Shown piece after piece: positions 11,973-23,664 of a DNA stretch of 64,000 nucleotides. The stretch comes from Chiua virens (lineage: Eukaryota; Basidiomycota; Agaricomycetes; Boletales; Boletaceae). The notes under the pieces are model-generated. The model was not told the DNA's origin, did no database searches, and saw only the letters and a list, made by a program, of their open reading frames with translations. The position numbers and the translations under genes were made by a program. The stretch spans positions 434,001 to 498,000 of the forward strand of contig JAHNUO010000003.1 of the NCBI GenBank assembly GCA_019787685.1. The letters run 5' to 3'. Each line of letters begins with the position of its first letter. The first letter of the stretch is position 1.

Positions 11973-12893
11973 TGTCGGATTATAGATACCATTTGTGTCC
12001 AAACATCTACGTGAATAAATAGAGAGCGTTACCAGAAGGTGTTGGAAGGTCTAGGGCACAAAACGAACAAAATTGGGGGCCGAGGTCAGGTCTTCCGGAG
12101 ACGTTAAGCGTGAACCGCAGCCCAAGATGATGAAGAACGCGTCAAACGCGATCGGGAACTATGGGAACTTGAAATCGACATGCAGTAAGTAGAGGTCGAG
12201 AGATGCATGGACGATGGATCGATGACTGTTCAAGCCAATCAAAATCTTGATAGATGATGGGATATCCATTCCTTCCGAACCCTGCAGACCTTATTCCGTG
12301 TGGGTGAAGGGCGACGTTTGCACTTGCGAGGTGTGTACAGAGGATCTGCGAACGGGTCGCGTTCATCTCTGCAAGAGGCTGATCACTGTTTAACATCAAC
12401 AAGGGTACAACTGGTGGACGTGTGAAGGCTACAGTCCCTCGATATCCTCATTGTTCATCGCGACAGCCGCATCAGGCTGAGAAAAAGATGCAAAAAGTAC
12501 CGGAAGCATGGGAATGGGAAGGGGCAAAAGAGAGAACAGTACTTCGAGCACGAGTCGACGGAGCTGATGCACAAAGTAGACTTGCGTGGGCTTTGCTCTG
12601 AGCACGCGTTCAATATTAACAAACCCAAATGGGTCTGAATCCGAGTCGGAGGCTTTGGAGGCCCCGGCCCAATGGAGGGCGAGCAGACTCTAGTTGTACT
12701 CATATCTCAGTCGGGCATTGGTGGAAGAAGCAGCAGCTGGCGCTGAGCAGTCAGTGAAATGAACGTTGGTGGTGGGGGTTGAAAAGGGAGAGCTGGCGAA
12801 GAGGGGATCAATTCCGCTCGGTCCGGAGAGGCCCGGGATCCATTTTAAACTCAGGTCGGAATAGCCCCTAACTGGTGACAGAGACAAACCACA
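11973..12893. other. Intergenic, no convincing gene
   Basis: About 920 nt. A plus-strand frame around 12462-12640 reads basic and charged (RLRKRCKKYRKHGNGK) but has no start, splice context or family match, so I do not call it. Confidence 0.45.
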
Positions 12894-14011
12894 ATGTTGT
12901 CGTGGACGGGTTCAGAATCTGATCCTCCCCCCATATTCATCTACCACTCAGCCTGTCATAAGCCTGTCACCCTCGTATTCATTCCTGCCAGCGCCAGGGG
13001 ACTTGAAAAGGATGGTAGGTTAAACTTTTTGTTATCTTTCTACTAACCTGAAGTCTCGTGGCTCGCAGGAGAACTCAGTGGTTTCAGAGGGTGGTGGTCA
13101 GGAGCCTGCCAAGCTCTGCACGTCGATATCCCTGCCTACTATCAGGGTAAGTTCAATAAGTTGCAGACTCCCAGTCCTTTCATTCTATCTACACCCTACA
13201 TCTCCTTAGGTGTTTGGCCGAGGGCTACCCAAGCCATCATCATCACGGCCACAACCAGTGCAGGAAACTGCAGACATCAGTCTTCTCACTCGTCCAGTTA
13301 CTGCCCACTCGGTGGTGACATCCATACCTGATTGGAAGCAAGCACTGCGTTCCAATTCACCAGGGCTGGGTTGCAGTACGTCTGAGTCAGATGACTCGGA
13401 CTGGACTCTTTTCAAGATCACCCGCCTTGAACACCGCAAGAGGACCTTCTTGTCTCACCAACACGAGTTCGTACTGGTCCGTCTCTCAAAGAGTGTTGAG
13501 ACTGAGTATGTCCATCTTTCTCTCTTCTCAATTGCTCAACCTCTTGATACAGCGAGATGTGGTGGCCGGGACGAAGAACGCTGGTGTGGGAGAGCCAGAC
13601 GATACGCTATTTATCTTATCACCCGACGACCTTCGGTCTCTCGAATCATCCTCCATCTTACTCGAGTGCTTCACATGGGGGGTGAAAGCCCCTCCTTCCT
13701 TTTCCGAGATTGTCCAAATTCTGAACCACTTCGCCGACGCCTTCCCGAAATGCAGCATTTCACGATATAATTGCTATCATTTCTGTGCCATCGCTTGTAA
13801 AGTCATCTCCAAGTTCCCGCTTGGGGGCGCCCCACCACGCAAGTTTACTGGCAAACACAAGGGCAGAAGGTTCTTTTGGATGAGGGTCCTCCCGGACTCC
13901 ATCATCTTCGAGGATGCTGGAAAGATATTGGTGGCGCTCCTACGGGACTCGGAGCATCGGTTTGAGATCTCGAAGTTGGAGGGGAAGGGGAAGGGTAGGG
14001 CATTGGAGTAA
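12894..14011 (+). CDS. Unknown protein, probably a basidiomycete-specific family
   Basis: No function known. A plausible start is ATG 12894 (MLSWTGSESDPPPIFIYHS), with an intron from about 13016 that contains an ACTAAC branch site, a short exon, a second intron near 13146-13209, and then a long frame VFGRGLPKPSSSRP...HEFVLVRLSKSVE. After another intron near 13508-13550 the frame DTLFILSPDDL...SFSEIVQILNHFADAFP and YNCYHFC continues to TAA 14011. The pattern of an HEFVLVRL strand followed by a CYxxxxA-like motif resembles a multi-copy family I have seen in mushroom genomes, without known activity. Splice junctions in the first half are uncertain, and the phase of exons 1-2 versus 3 fits only if a non-obvious acceptor is used. 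Confidence 0.5.
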
Positions 14012-14393
14012 GAGGAGGTCAGGTGTAGTGGAAAGTTTATGATAGCGACTTGTTCCCGCATAATTGTTGATCGATATCGTAGTGTGCTAGTTTTGCGAGT
14101 AATGCAGTATCTTTATGTCTGAGTTCCAACTGAGGTTAAATATCATCCATTGGTGCGACTCGAAGATCAGCTTCAGCTCAACAAAGTGCGGTTTTGGCTG
14201 GCCAAAACGATTTTCAAAACGAGGGCACAACAGTCCTAAAATCAGAGTTGTTTTGAATTCTGGCCCAGACCCGGTGAAACATTTGACCACTGTTTGCCGA
14301 CTGTATACAGCTTTCTGGCCGTAGCAAGCCGGTTACTTATAGGCTCTGCGTTCTCATCACCGTCTTGTCGTTTAAGTCTGGGCCGACGTCGTG
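14012..14393. other. Intergenic upstream of CASP gene
   Basis: About 380 nt; no element recognised. A minus-strand frame over 14242-14694 is Ser/Arg-rich but runs across the CASP first exon and is taken as a shadow. Confidence 0.45.
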
Positions 14394-17287
14394 ATGGGCT
14401 TGACAGAGCAACAGAACTTCTCCGGGGCACTTGTGACGTGGAAAGGTGCGCATAACTGTCAATTGAAGCTACAGCGGTTCGCTCATACGTAGGCGTACTC
14501 GTTCGTCGATGATCTCTCTGTGACGTCCTTGTTTGAAACTGTGCCATCATTTCCACTGCGCGCTTCTTGAATGTTTCAACCGGTCCAGGCATCAACCTCC
14601 ACGAGTTCCAAAAGACCCTCGATGCACAAGGCCTGGAGATTGTTGAGAACCAGAAAGAGAATGTCGTTAGCCGCAAGGGACTAGCTGAGCGCACGAAAGG
14701 TACGCTTCGCTCCGTCCTGACATACGGTCACACGGACCTCATATCCGTGTTCAGAGTTCAAGAAGATCCCGGACGAGGAGAAGCTTAATTCTTTCAAGGG
14801 ACTACTCAAGGGTATGTCTCTTGTGTTCGTCGTTTCGATGGCACCGCACAGACATGCTCACGTCCTTACTCTCCTGTGATCCCGTTCCATCCCGTCCTTT
14901 ATAGCCTACCAACAAGAAATCGACAACCTCACGAAACGTTCCAAAGTCGCAGAGTCGGCCTTTCTCAATGTCTATAAAGTCCTTGCAGAAGCTCCGGATC
15001 CTTATCCCCTCCTCGAAGCAGTCGTAGAACAGACGATCACGTCCGAAACGAACGCGTCGCTGACTTCTGAAGTTAACGCCCTCAAGGCCGATGTCACACG
15101 ACTCAAGGGGGAGAATGCTGAGCTGAAGCGAGAGAATGGCACGCTAGACACCACTAAGAGGAAGGTGGAGAGCTTGGAGAGCAGAGTGAGTGTCCACATT
15201 GGCTGCCCTTGCAGAGGTCAGGAGAACGGAGTGGGTTACTGATAATAATACTATAATAGATGGAGGAGTTGATCACCGAAAAGGTCTCGCAGAAGGAGAA
15301 TGAACTGAATGCGACCTATGACGAGCGTATGCGGAACTATGAAGAACGGTAAGCGGCTTGCTGGTTGGTCCTGTGGTCAAGACTCATTGCCGTCGCCTTC
15401 GTTCGTCTTGGGTCATAGTGAACAGGACCTGACACGTCAGGTCACGCTCTACAAGTCACAACTTCGTGAGCTTCGATTGTCGAATGAGACTAACCAAGCG
15501 CGTCTTTTGGATGCTAGCTCGCGTGCCGATCAGGACCTCGTCTCGAGACTAGCTGAGGCTGACATGGTCCTTGCCGATCTTGAGCGCGCGAACAGCAGAG
15601 TCGCGGCTGTTGAAGGAAGGAATGTACGTGTCCCCCTTCAGCCTGTCTATTACCGTTTCATACCTAACATGACAGGAGGAGTTACGTGCCGAGATTGAAG
15701 CATCGAGGGCGAAGAACGAGAACACAGAGTTGTACGTGTGCTGTCGCTCGACTCCATGTACGGCATCTAATTACCCCCTTCAGGATAACGAGCCTCCAAT
15801 CACGTCTTTCGACTCTCGAGTCAACCAATGCAGATCTCACGGTCCAACTTCTCTCTGTCCAATCGCAGCTGTCCGTCGCTCAAACTCAGATCGCAAGGTA
15901 CGACAAGAGAGGTGCGAAACGAGACGAGAGGGAAAGGGCGGAACTACAAGCGGAAGTTGGCACGCTGAAGCAGAAGCTTGCGACGTACGCTGATTATGAT
16001 GAAATCAAGCGCGAGCTCGAGATTATGAAGGTGGGTTGACGTATACATGCCAGGTGCACCTCAAACGTGACTATCATCACCCTACGAACAGTATGTCGAG
16101 TTTGGTGGTCTCGACGACGATACCTCCGATGGAGATGGTGACGATTGGTCCTCGCACGAGTCAGATGGTGTACATCTTCCCGATCCGAACGCCGACAAGG
16201 CAAATGCACAGCATGGAAAGAGTCTTGAAGTACTGCTTGCGATTAAGAATAAGCGTATCCTTGAAGAGCTCACGCGTTTCAGGGTAAATTCCCTTTTCTT
16301 CCCTGACAGTTATAAACTCACGTATTGTGTCAGATTCTGCACACGTCACTCGAGGAATCTCTCAAATACACACGCTCCGAGCTTGATACCGCACGTGCAG
16401 AACTCTCTAAGCAAAAGTCGCTCAATGAGAAACTTGAGACGGACCTTCTTGCACTTGATAATCGATCTACAAAGGGTCCTGGCACGAATAATACGGCAGG
16501 TGCCGACGACGCATTGGCAGGTCTGGGCTTGGAGCTCAGTTTGGACAATGCGAAGAACAAGAATGGCGAGTCATCTGGTAGTACGACACGAAGCACGCCC
16601 ATCCCTTTCACCTCATCCGCGGATACCTCGATATTACCCATCGTAACGAGTCAGCGGGATCGATTCCGAGCACGCAACGCCGAATTAGAAGAGGTGCGAC
16701 CGTTACCTTTCCACCAACCTTTGGGTACTAACGGGTGTATAGGAACTTCGACGTCAATTCCATACGATTTCGGAATTACGTTCTGAAATCAAGTCGTTGC
16801 AGTCGGACAACCTCAAGTTGTACGAGAAGGTGCGGTATATGCAAAGCTATCGGGAAACGTCGTCTGTGTCGCAGTTGGATCCGCTACCGGGGACATCCAG
16901 GTCGCACAGAGGCAGCCCTAGGGCAGGTGGTACAGCAGATGGTGATGGCGAAGACGAGGTGGAGCTGGGGAAATGGAGACAGCGATACGAGGAGACGATG
17001 AATCCATTTGAAGCCTTCCGAGGAAGAGTACGTCGCTTCCTTGGTTGTTTGCCTCTTTTTTATGTGTTTCACAGGAAGCGACACAAGCGTTCACGTCTCT
17101 GCCACTCCCGGAGCGTCTTCTCCTCATGCTCACACGTTCGGTCCTCGGACATCGACGTGCGAGACTGGCTTTCGTGAGCTATGCGGCTGGACTGCATCTC
17201 TTGGTCGTCTGGGTCGTCTGGAGTGGATGGGGATGTTGGGGTGCGGGGAGAACAGACGGGTATGTCAATGTACCACGACCGTTTTAG
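14394..17287 (+). CDS. COY1: Golgi coiled-coil membrane protein CASP/COY1
   Basis: Golgi tethering protein related to the CASP splice form of human CUX1 and yeast Coy1. The start is fixed by the first exon 14394-14445 (MGLTEQQNFSGALVTWK), which joins across a 143-nt intron to INLHEFQKTLDAQGLE and then EFKKIPDEEKLNSFKGLLK and AYQQEIDNLTKRSKVAE. A long coiled coil follows (heptad runs such as EVNALKADVTRLKGENAELK and ERAELQAEVGTLKQKL), then TSQRDRFRARNAELE, YEKVRYMQ and the conserved MNPFEAFRGRE. A single membrane span (LAFVSYAAGLHLLVVWVVW) sits near the C-terminus, giving a tail-anchored type topology. About ten short introns; all joins keep frame. The stop is TAG 17287. Expected to work in Golgi retrograde traffic, as does COG5 elsewhere in the window. 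Confidence 0.93.
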
Positions 17288-19138
17288 AGTATGCTATCTC
17301 AGATCCTATTCATTGTATGATATCCCATACTCGTATTGCATGCACGTTACCCATCTGACTGTCGATCGTGTGGGGACCTGCAAGTCACAGAGTTGTTAGA
17401 TTCGCTGCGGTTGGATGAGTCCCGGGCCGCGGGGATGAGTATTGTTAATTAATGCTGTGCATGTCTCACGATTCCTCCGAGGAATCAACGTTGCAATCTC
17501 GTGGATATCTATCTGTACGGATAGAAAAGGCATGGTATCTGCAACATCGTGACGTGGCGGTAGCAACCAACCAAGGTGATCGATCACCAGCCAGGGACTG
17601 AATCAGACTACTCGTGCGCAAGGATCTTACCCATGCACTCTACTAGGGGCGTGTAGATCTCATGCGATCTCAGGGAAGTACGAAACTTGTAGTTGTGAAT
17701 CATGCGGTGAGTTACAAACACTTTGCCGTCAAGGCTGGAAGAATGCTGGGTGGGTCGGATCATGCGCAAGGGACGCGAACCCAAGTCACGTCGTCCTAGT
17801 CCCTGGCAGAACCTGCCAGGCATGATCCGACCGTGGCCCAGAGTACCATACGAGAAAATTCGTGTCTGACATGGACGTGGCACCTTCGAATATCAGTACG
17901 CGAATGTGGGATTATCCAAGAGGTGAAACATGATCGCAAACGACTTAGTGCTCAACCCTGGCTCAGTGGAGTGCTGGGTGCATTTGCGCATGCTTTTTAG
18001 GATGACATGTATTGTCTATGACATGAAACCTTGTCAAGGTACGTATTCCACGTATACGAGACTGATCGGGAACCTGACGGAGGATATAGCCACATCGAAC
18101 CTCCGTATCAATGTTCGCCTGAAATACCAGCGTGACTTGGCTAGTATCATGTCAGGTGGTGGTGGTTAAACGTAAGCCGCTGAAAAATTAAGCCGAGATT
18201 GCAAGCATGGCGGAGGTCTGGAAGGCAGTTCCTGGATGACCCCATAGACGAGTGAAACATTTCAGGAAAGTTGGATCCGACGGCGCGGCGTTTACTTTGA
18301 AGTGACGACAAAAGGTCACAGAGTGAACGTCCCTAATAATTGGAACGAAAGGGCGAGGAGGAAGCGATATGACTGACCCCGGGTAATATGGGCCGATTAT
18401 CACGCATCGCTCCCACCGATCGCGTTGCAGTATGGCTATCTAACCAATGCCGTCATCGAATCATTCATTTTCGAACCGTGGTGAGCAGTGATATCGTTTG
18501 ATGAGATGAGCAAGACGAGCGACATGTCGAGTTCGCATCGCACTTTGCAGCCGCGGACACGAACGGACAATGTTAGAGAGCCTCGGAGCAGCAGGGATAG
18601 AACCAGCGGAGACCGTCGTGCCGGAGCGGGAGAAAAGAAGAGACGGAATGGATAACAATTTGGTGATGGGCTGTGCAAGACTCCACCGAGGACGAGTTGC
18701 AGGAAAAGAATGATGTCATTCTCTAATTGTTTTCCACGGAGTGTCGATCTCCTTGCCAGCCGGACGGATCATACACGAATAGGATATATCAACAGGGAAG
18801 CAACTTGACATACTTTGTGGGGATATTGTTGAGGATGTGCTACTCACGCTACGGAGATGAAGCTACCACCTATTGAAATGTAAAACGGTCACAGCAAGTG
18901 GGATACGCGATCGCGGGCATACGCCACTGCGCGTGTTTCGTAGACATGGTAAACGTGGAGCGATGAATGGACGACGATGACGACACGAAAACGGGGTGTA
19001 TCCATCCTGTGTAGTGATCGTCTATGTGTGACATGTGACTCGGGTGTTGATGGATTATATATGGAAATCTCGATTATCACTGTTCTACCACACGTCCTCT
19101 AAAGCGAGTCACTTGTCTTGTCCTCCTCCGGTTTCCCC
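17288..19138. other. Long intergenic region with an inverted repeat
   Basis: About 1.85 kb without a supported gene. It contains the 12-bp perfect inverted repeat 17754-17765/17820-17831. A TATATA element near 19055-19060 lies about 80 nt upstream of the MAPKK start and may be its TATA box. Confidence 0.5.
17754..17831. repeat. Perfect 12-bp inverted repeat (possible hairpin or operator)
   Basis: GTCGGATCATGC at 17754-17765 is the exact reverse complement of 17820-17831, with 54 nt between. Inner bases (GCAAGGGA... and ...TCCCTGG) add partial pairing. It lies in a gene-poor stretch. It could be a transposon footprint, a factor-binding pair or chance. Confidence 0.7.
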
Positions 19139-21243
19139 ATGCAGCACGTCGCCCATGACCTCGACAGTATCAACCAGTCTCAGGACATCACACAACCTTC
19201 TCCAGTCAGACCCCCAATCCCGCCTCAGCGCCAGCAAAATCGTCCGCAGCATCCTGGCCAGCCCGGCGCAACTCCGAGGAACACCCTCAGTGGCCTCCTC
19301 TCAAACAAAGCCGGAAATGCGCCAATTCCACCTTCTCTCCAGGCAAAGATGATGGCTGTTCGTTTTCTTTTATTCTCTTTTACCCTTATTTATGCGCTCC
19401 ACCCAGATGCTCAACCGTGGTTCCCCTGCCTCTCCGAGCTCCACTTCCTTTTCCATCGACCCCGCCGCACAGGCTTTGCAGCGTACAAACATGGACGATG
19501 TGCAGCGCCCTCTAATACATCAACCCAACTCATTTACTCCTGGCTCCCCATCCCGAAGTCGTGGTGCAACCCCTCCTCCTTCCGCCAAACGTATCAAGCC
19601 GGGTTTCAAATTGTCTGACATAAATCCAGATGCTGCCATCGGTGCCGCCAATGCTGGCCTTGGTGCGGGCAGACCTTCAGTGGCCGATGCAGGTCGTCGT
19701 GCCCCCTCTACTTTCGATACCCCTTTTGCAAATTTCAACAAAATCGTGTACGTTCTCTCCCTTTCTTCTTCTTTCTTAGCATCTTCATATTCTTCCTCCG
19801 ATCAGTGATCCATCTGGCCGCCTCAACTTCGCTGGCAAGGCCGTCATCCATGCCTCCGGCGTCGATTTCTCGAACGGGTCTTCATTTGCGATCAACATGG
19901 AGCAACTGAGTCTCGAACACGAACTCGGTCGAGGTAACTATGGAACCGTCAAAAAAGTTCTTCACAAGCCAACCAACGTCACGATGGCCATGAAGGTCTG
20001 TCCTTCCTTCTACCCCATACGTCATTCAATCATCTTGACTCCCACACCCTGTTTCTCTTTTTACATGCTTTAGGAAATTCGTTTGGAACTTGACTCCACA
20101 AGACTCAACGGCATTCTCATGGAACTCGATATCCTGCACCGCGCTGTCAGCCCGTTCATCGTCGAGTTTTACGGCGCGTTCTTCGTCGAATCATGTGTCT
20201 ACTATTGCATGGAGTACATGGATGGTGGTTCCCTTGCCTCGTTATGTTGTTTCCCGAACGGGAACGTCTCTCTCCCACCTAGTATTTCCTCCAGCCCAGG
20301 GTCTGCCTGGACTTCCAGTCCGGCTCCCCTAGCAGAAGAACACCTGGGACGGATCGCGTTATCCATGACAAAAGGGCTCGCTTTCCTCAAGGATGAATTA
20401 GGTGTCATGCACCGCGACGTAAAGCCCACCAATGTCCTCGTCAACCGTAAAGGCGAAATCAAGTTGTGCGATTTCGGTGTCAGTGGCCAACTCGAAAAAA
20501 GCATAGCTCGCACCAATGTCGGGTGCCAGAGTTACATGGCTGTGAGCACTGCCACCCTTGCTGCGGTTTTCTCCACTTTATTGATACGTTAATCGTCTTG
20601 TCATGGATGTTGTCGTTATCCCATCTTCGGTCGTAATTCACAGCCGGAGCGGATAAAAGGATCCTCACCTTCGTCGTCAAATATTGACGATGCATTTACA
20701 TCATATACTGTCAGCGCTGATGTATGGTCTCTTGGTCTTTCCATCGTGGAAATTGCTAGGGGAAAGTAAGCATCGGTTTTTCTCAACTGCGCTCTACCTG
20801 TCTCATACTTGTCCATCTCAGGTATCCATACCCCCCTGAGACATACGAAAACGTTTTTGCACAGTTGAGCGCGATTGTCGATGGAGAGGCTCCTGGACTT
20901 CCTGATGACGATGACTCCCCCGATGAAGTCACAACTGGCACACTGACTGCAGATGTGAATGAAATCGGTGATGTAAAACCTTTCAAGAGGAGGTGGTCTC
21001 CCGAAGCACGTGATTGGGTACGGCGATGCCTGATCAAGAATGCGGATGAGCGGGCAACATACCCCGATCTACTTGCGAGTGTTATCTCTATGGTGTTCCT
21101 GGATGATCCATATACTGATCGTTTGGCAGGCACATCCATGGATTAAGATGGACGCAGATCGTGAGGTCGATATGGCAGATTGGGCCGCGCGTGCGACCGA
21201 GTGGCGAGACCGGGGGAGACGTGGAACTGCAGTCTTCGAGTAA
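19139..21243 (+). CDS. PBS2: MAP kinase kinase, Pbs2/Wis1 type (HOG pathway)
   Basis: Dual-specificity kinase that activates the Hog1-type MAPK in osmotic and general stress. ATG 19139 opens a disordered, Pro-rich N-terminus containing PPIPPQRQQ and the family motif PGFKLSDI. The kinase domain has the glycine loop LGRGNYGTVKKV, lysine in TMAMKEIRLEL, HRDVKPTN, CDFGVSG, and the activation segment KSIARTNVGCQSYMA followed by PERI, with the usual Ser/Thr pair (S-x-A-x-T). Seven exons; phases agree throughout. The last intron (21075-21129) is best read as a GC-AG intron (GCGAGT donor), since this alone gives the family sequence DLLAHPWIKMD without insertion. The C-terminus ends in TAVFE at 21243. 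The fungal Pbs2-specific activation loop makes Ste7 or Mkk1 types unlikely. Confidence 0.95.
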
Positions 21244-22155
21244 GCACAGTCCCGAAAACTGCTCTCACCTAGTAACATCCTCTCGAGGAGGGGTACTCCG
21301 TCTCCGCGCGCTTCCCCTCGCGACCGGTGATCCATGACTGCTCGTGCAACCCGACATCAAGATCTACCTCTAACACAAGGCACCACTTCACTATTCCTGT
21401 GGACGTCACTCCTCGGCGTGCAAGATGTGGCCATGCGATGCTGTCGTTTTCACAACATTACTCTTCGACTCGTTAATCAGGCTGCCGGAAGAGTAGCTCC
21501 CTCCATGCCCACCACACGTGGTGCTCCCTCCGTTTCATTTTCGGGCATTACCATGTACACTACCAATGCTTTTGCAGACGCTGGACGTTTAATACCCATG
21601 TCACACACGTTACATACATACACTTCTGACTTACTCTACGCTATCTGTCGTCGTTTGGTTGTTGGTCATCTGGTCGCTTTTTGGTCGTTGTCGTGATAGT
21701 TGGTTGGCTCGCTGGTTCAAAGGTGTATCGATTCGTTCTTGTACTTACCTTAGATATTGTACTGTCGATCGGGGCATGAAACCGTTGGACTCATCTGCGA
21801 TTTTGTTATGCTTCCTTGAATTTCCGAGTCTACGAAAGAACTCCACTAGCATTGCCGAGGTACTTACTACATAATTGGACGAATGCACGGTGGGTTTTTC
21901 CGTTTCTGGCCACATCATAACAAATCCAACGTTTGTCTGATTTGATTCATCCGTCAAGCTGTCTGCCCTTTGTTCTGGTAATTTCTCCAAGTTCTTCGAT
22001 TACAGGCTCAAGTCTGACTCAAATTTCCTCCTCAATCATCGCCAGTTGCGCTCAGCCTTGTGCTGTTTTTCCGTGCGGTTCTCGCACTCGTCCGTACCAT
22101 CTTTTTCAATAACACCCACAATACCCGTGAGCTACGCCGCTCCCGATTCTACAGC
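21244..22155. other. Intergenic between PBS2 and BAG gene
   Basis: About 910 nt. Pyrimidine-rich stretches and short frames only. Probably holds the PBS2 3' UTR and the BAG-gene promoter; no specific sites recognised. Confidence 0.45.
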
Positions 22156-22874
22156 ATGCTTCACGTCAAATGGGGTCGCGAGGTCCTTCATTTCCCCACC
22201 CCACCTCTCAACACACCACTAGGCAAGCTGCGCGCCGACCTGGCAGAATATACCCAGCTCCCTGTCGGGTCGTTCAAGCTGGTGTACAAGGGCGCTGTGA
22301 TGAAAGAAGACACTGCTCCGTGTACGTCGTGACGTTCTCTCTTTATTCCTTTTCCCGATTTTAATACTGCCACGTATGGACGAACGTCTGACCATACCGA
22401 CCAGTATCGACCTATAATCTCACAGAGAACGCAACGATCTTCTTGATCGGGGGGCATACCCTTGCGCCCGAGGATGGCAACGTGCGTCCTGGGCAGACTG
22501 CACCGGTGCCGAAAGCAAAGCCGGTTGCGCCGCAGACGGAGGAGGGGACGATTTTGGCGATTCGGGCCGAGTTGGAGAGAGTGAGGGCGACGTTGGTGCC
22601 CGATGTGGATGCCTTTGTGCATGCGCTTGTGCCACCGTCTAGCGAGGGTGAGAAGGGTTACGGTGCTGCGGGTTATCCCGTGCCGCCGACACCGTTGGAT
22701 CATACGCGGTTATCAGAGTTGTTGTTGCAATCGCTGTTGAGGTTGGATGCGTTACATATGCCGGGCGTGGATTGGCCGGAGGCGAGGGTACAGCGGAAGA
22801 CGGCTGTGAGGGAGGTCCAGGGAGTGTTGGATCGACTGGATGGGGCGTGGGTGGGGCGGGTGAGTTCACGTTAG
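22156..22874 (+). CDS. UBL-BAG domain co-chaperone (Hsp70 nucleotide exchange factor)
   Basis: BAG proteins bind the Hsp70 ATPase domain and promote ADP release. ATG 22156 gives an N-terminal ubiquitin-like fold (MLHVKWGREVLHFP, TPLGKLRADLAEYTQL, FKLVYKGAVMKED), one intron (22322-22404) and then NLTENATIFLIGG, completing the UBL domain. A linker with PKAKPVAPQ leads to a helical BAG domain (ELERVRATLVPDVDAFV, LSELLLQSLLRLDAL, RKTAVREVQGVLDRLDGAW). Stop TAG 22874; about 210 aa. UBL plus BAG order matches metazoan BAG1 and fungal Snl1/Bag101-like proteins. No membrane anchor is visible, so it is probably cytosolic. Confidence 0.88.
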
Positions 22875-23664
22875 GTATTTGTCGACTAGATGAGCCTGAG
22901 ATTGTCTATGGTATTTACGCTAAGCAGTACTATTTCAAGGAGAATAACCTCGACAAGTGTGGATCGACTCTAAGCAAGTGCCGTCTACATGCTCAATGTT
23001 CCAGAAGTTCCTGCGCGGCCGCTAGACGGTGACTCGAGTCTTCTCATTATACCACGATGGCAGCGTTTAACGTCAAAACCTTAAGCTCAGCGTCGCCCTC
23101 CAGGCACATGGAATGATGTTAGGCCGCGATCGTACGCCTCTCATTGGCCAATATGAAAGAACGCCGTGTCTTCGAAACTCCCATGGAGTCATTGTCGTGA
23201 TTTGCGGGATGACGAAAACTCGAAGCAGGGTTCGGCCGTGAATCATGATCAGAATATTTTTTCACGACGTTGACCGTCGAGCCTGTTGCGGTGTAACGAA
23301 ACGAAATGCAAAGGAAGCGGGATGAAAACATTTTTCAAAGTTAACGTGCACATTGCACCAAGGTATGTTGTAATGGAGAGATACCTCTCAGGCTGCTTCA
23401 CATGCGCTTACACTGCGATGACGGTCTAACTTCTGATCGATATGATCAAGATCTCAAGTGTTACAGCAGCGCGGCGGAATCAACTTGACGCTTTTGAGCC
23501 AAATTTCGGACCCATTTTACATAACTCAATGTTTTTGCCGTGGACATCGTAACTTCATCTCGCGGTCAATGTGCAACATTTTCAGCTCTTGAGTCATGCG
23601 AGACTGGGAACAAGTCGTACTCGGCGGCGAAAGTATCGCGGTGTCACTATGAATACGTAACGTT
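22875..23664. other. Intergenic between BAG gene and P450
   Basis: About 790 nt with no supported gene or site. Confidence 0.45.

Noticed and set aside
14242..14694. 150-codon minus-strand frame rich in Ser/Arg
   Set aside because: Lies across the first two exons and first intron of COY1, which is well supported on the plus strand.
21334..21696. 120-codon plus-strand frame after PBS2
   Set aside because: Pyrimidine-rich 3' UTR-like sequence, no motif, no splice partner.
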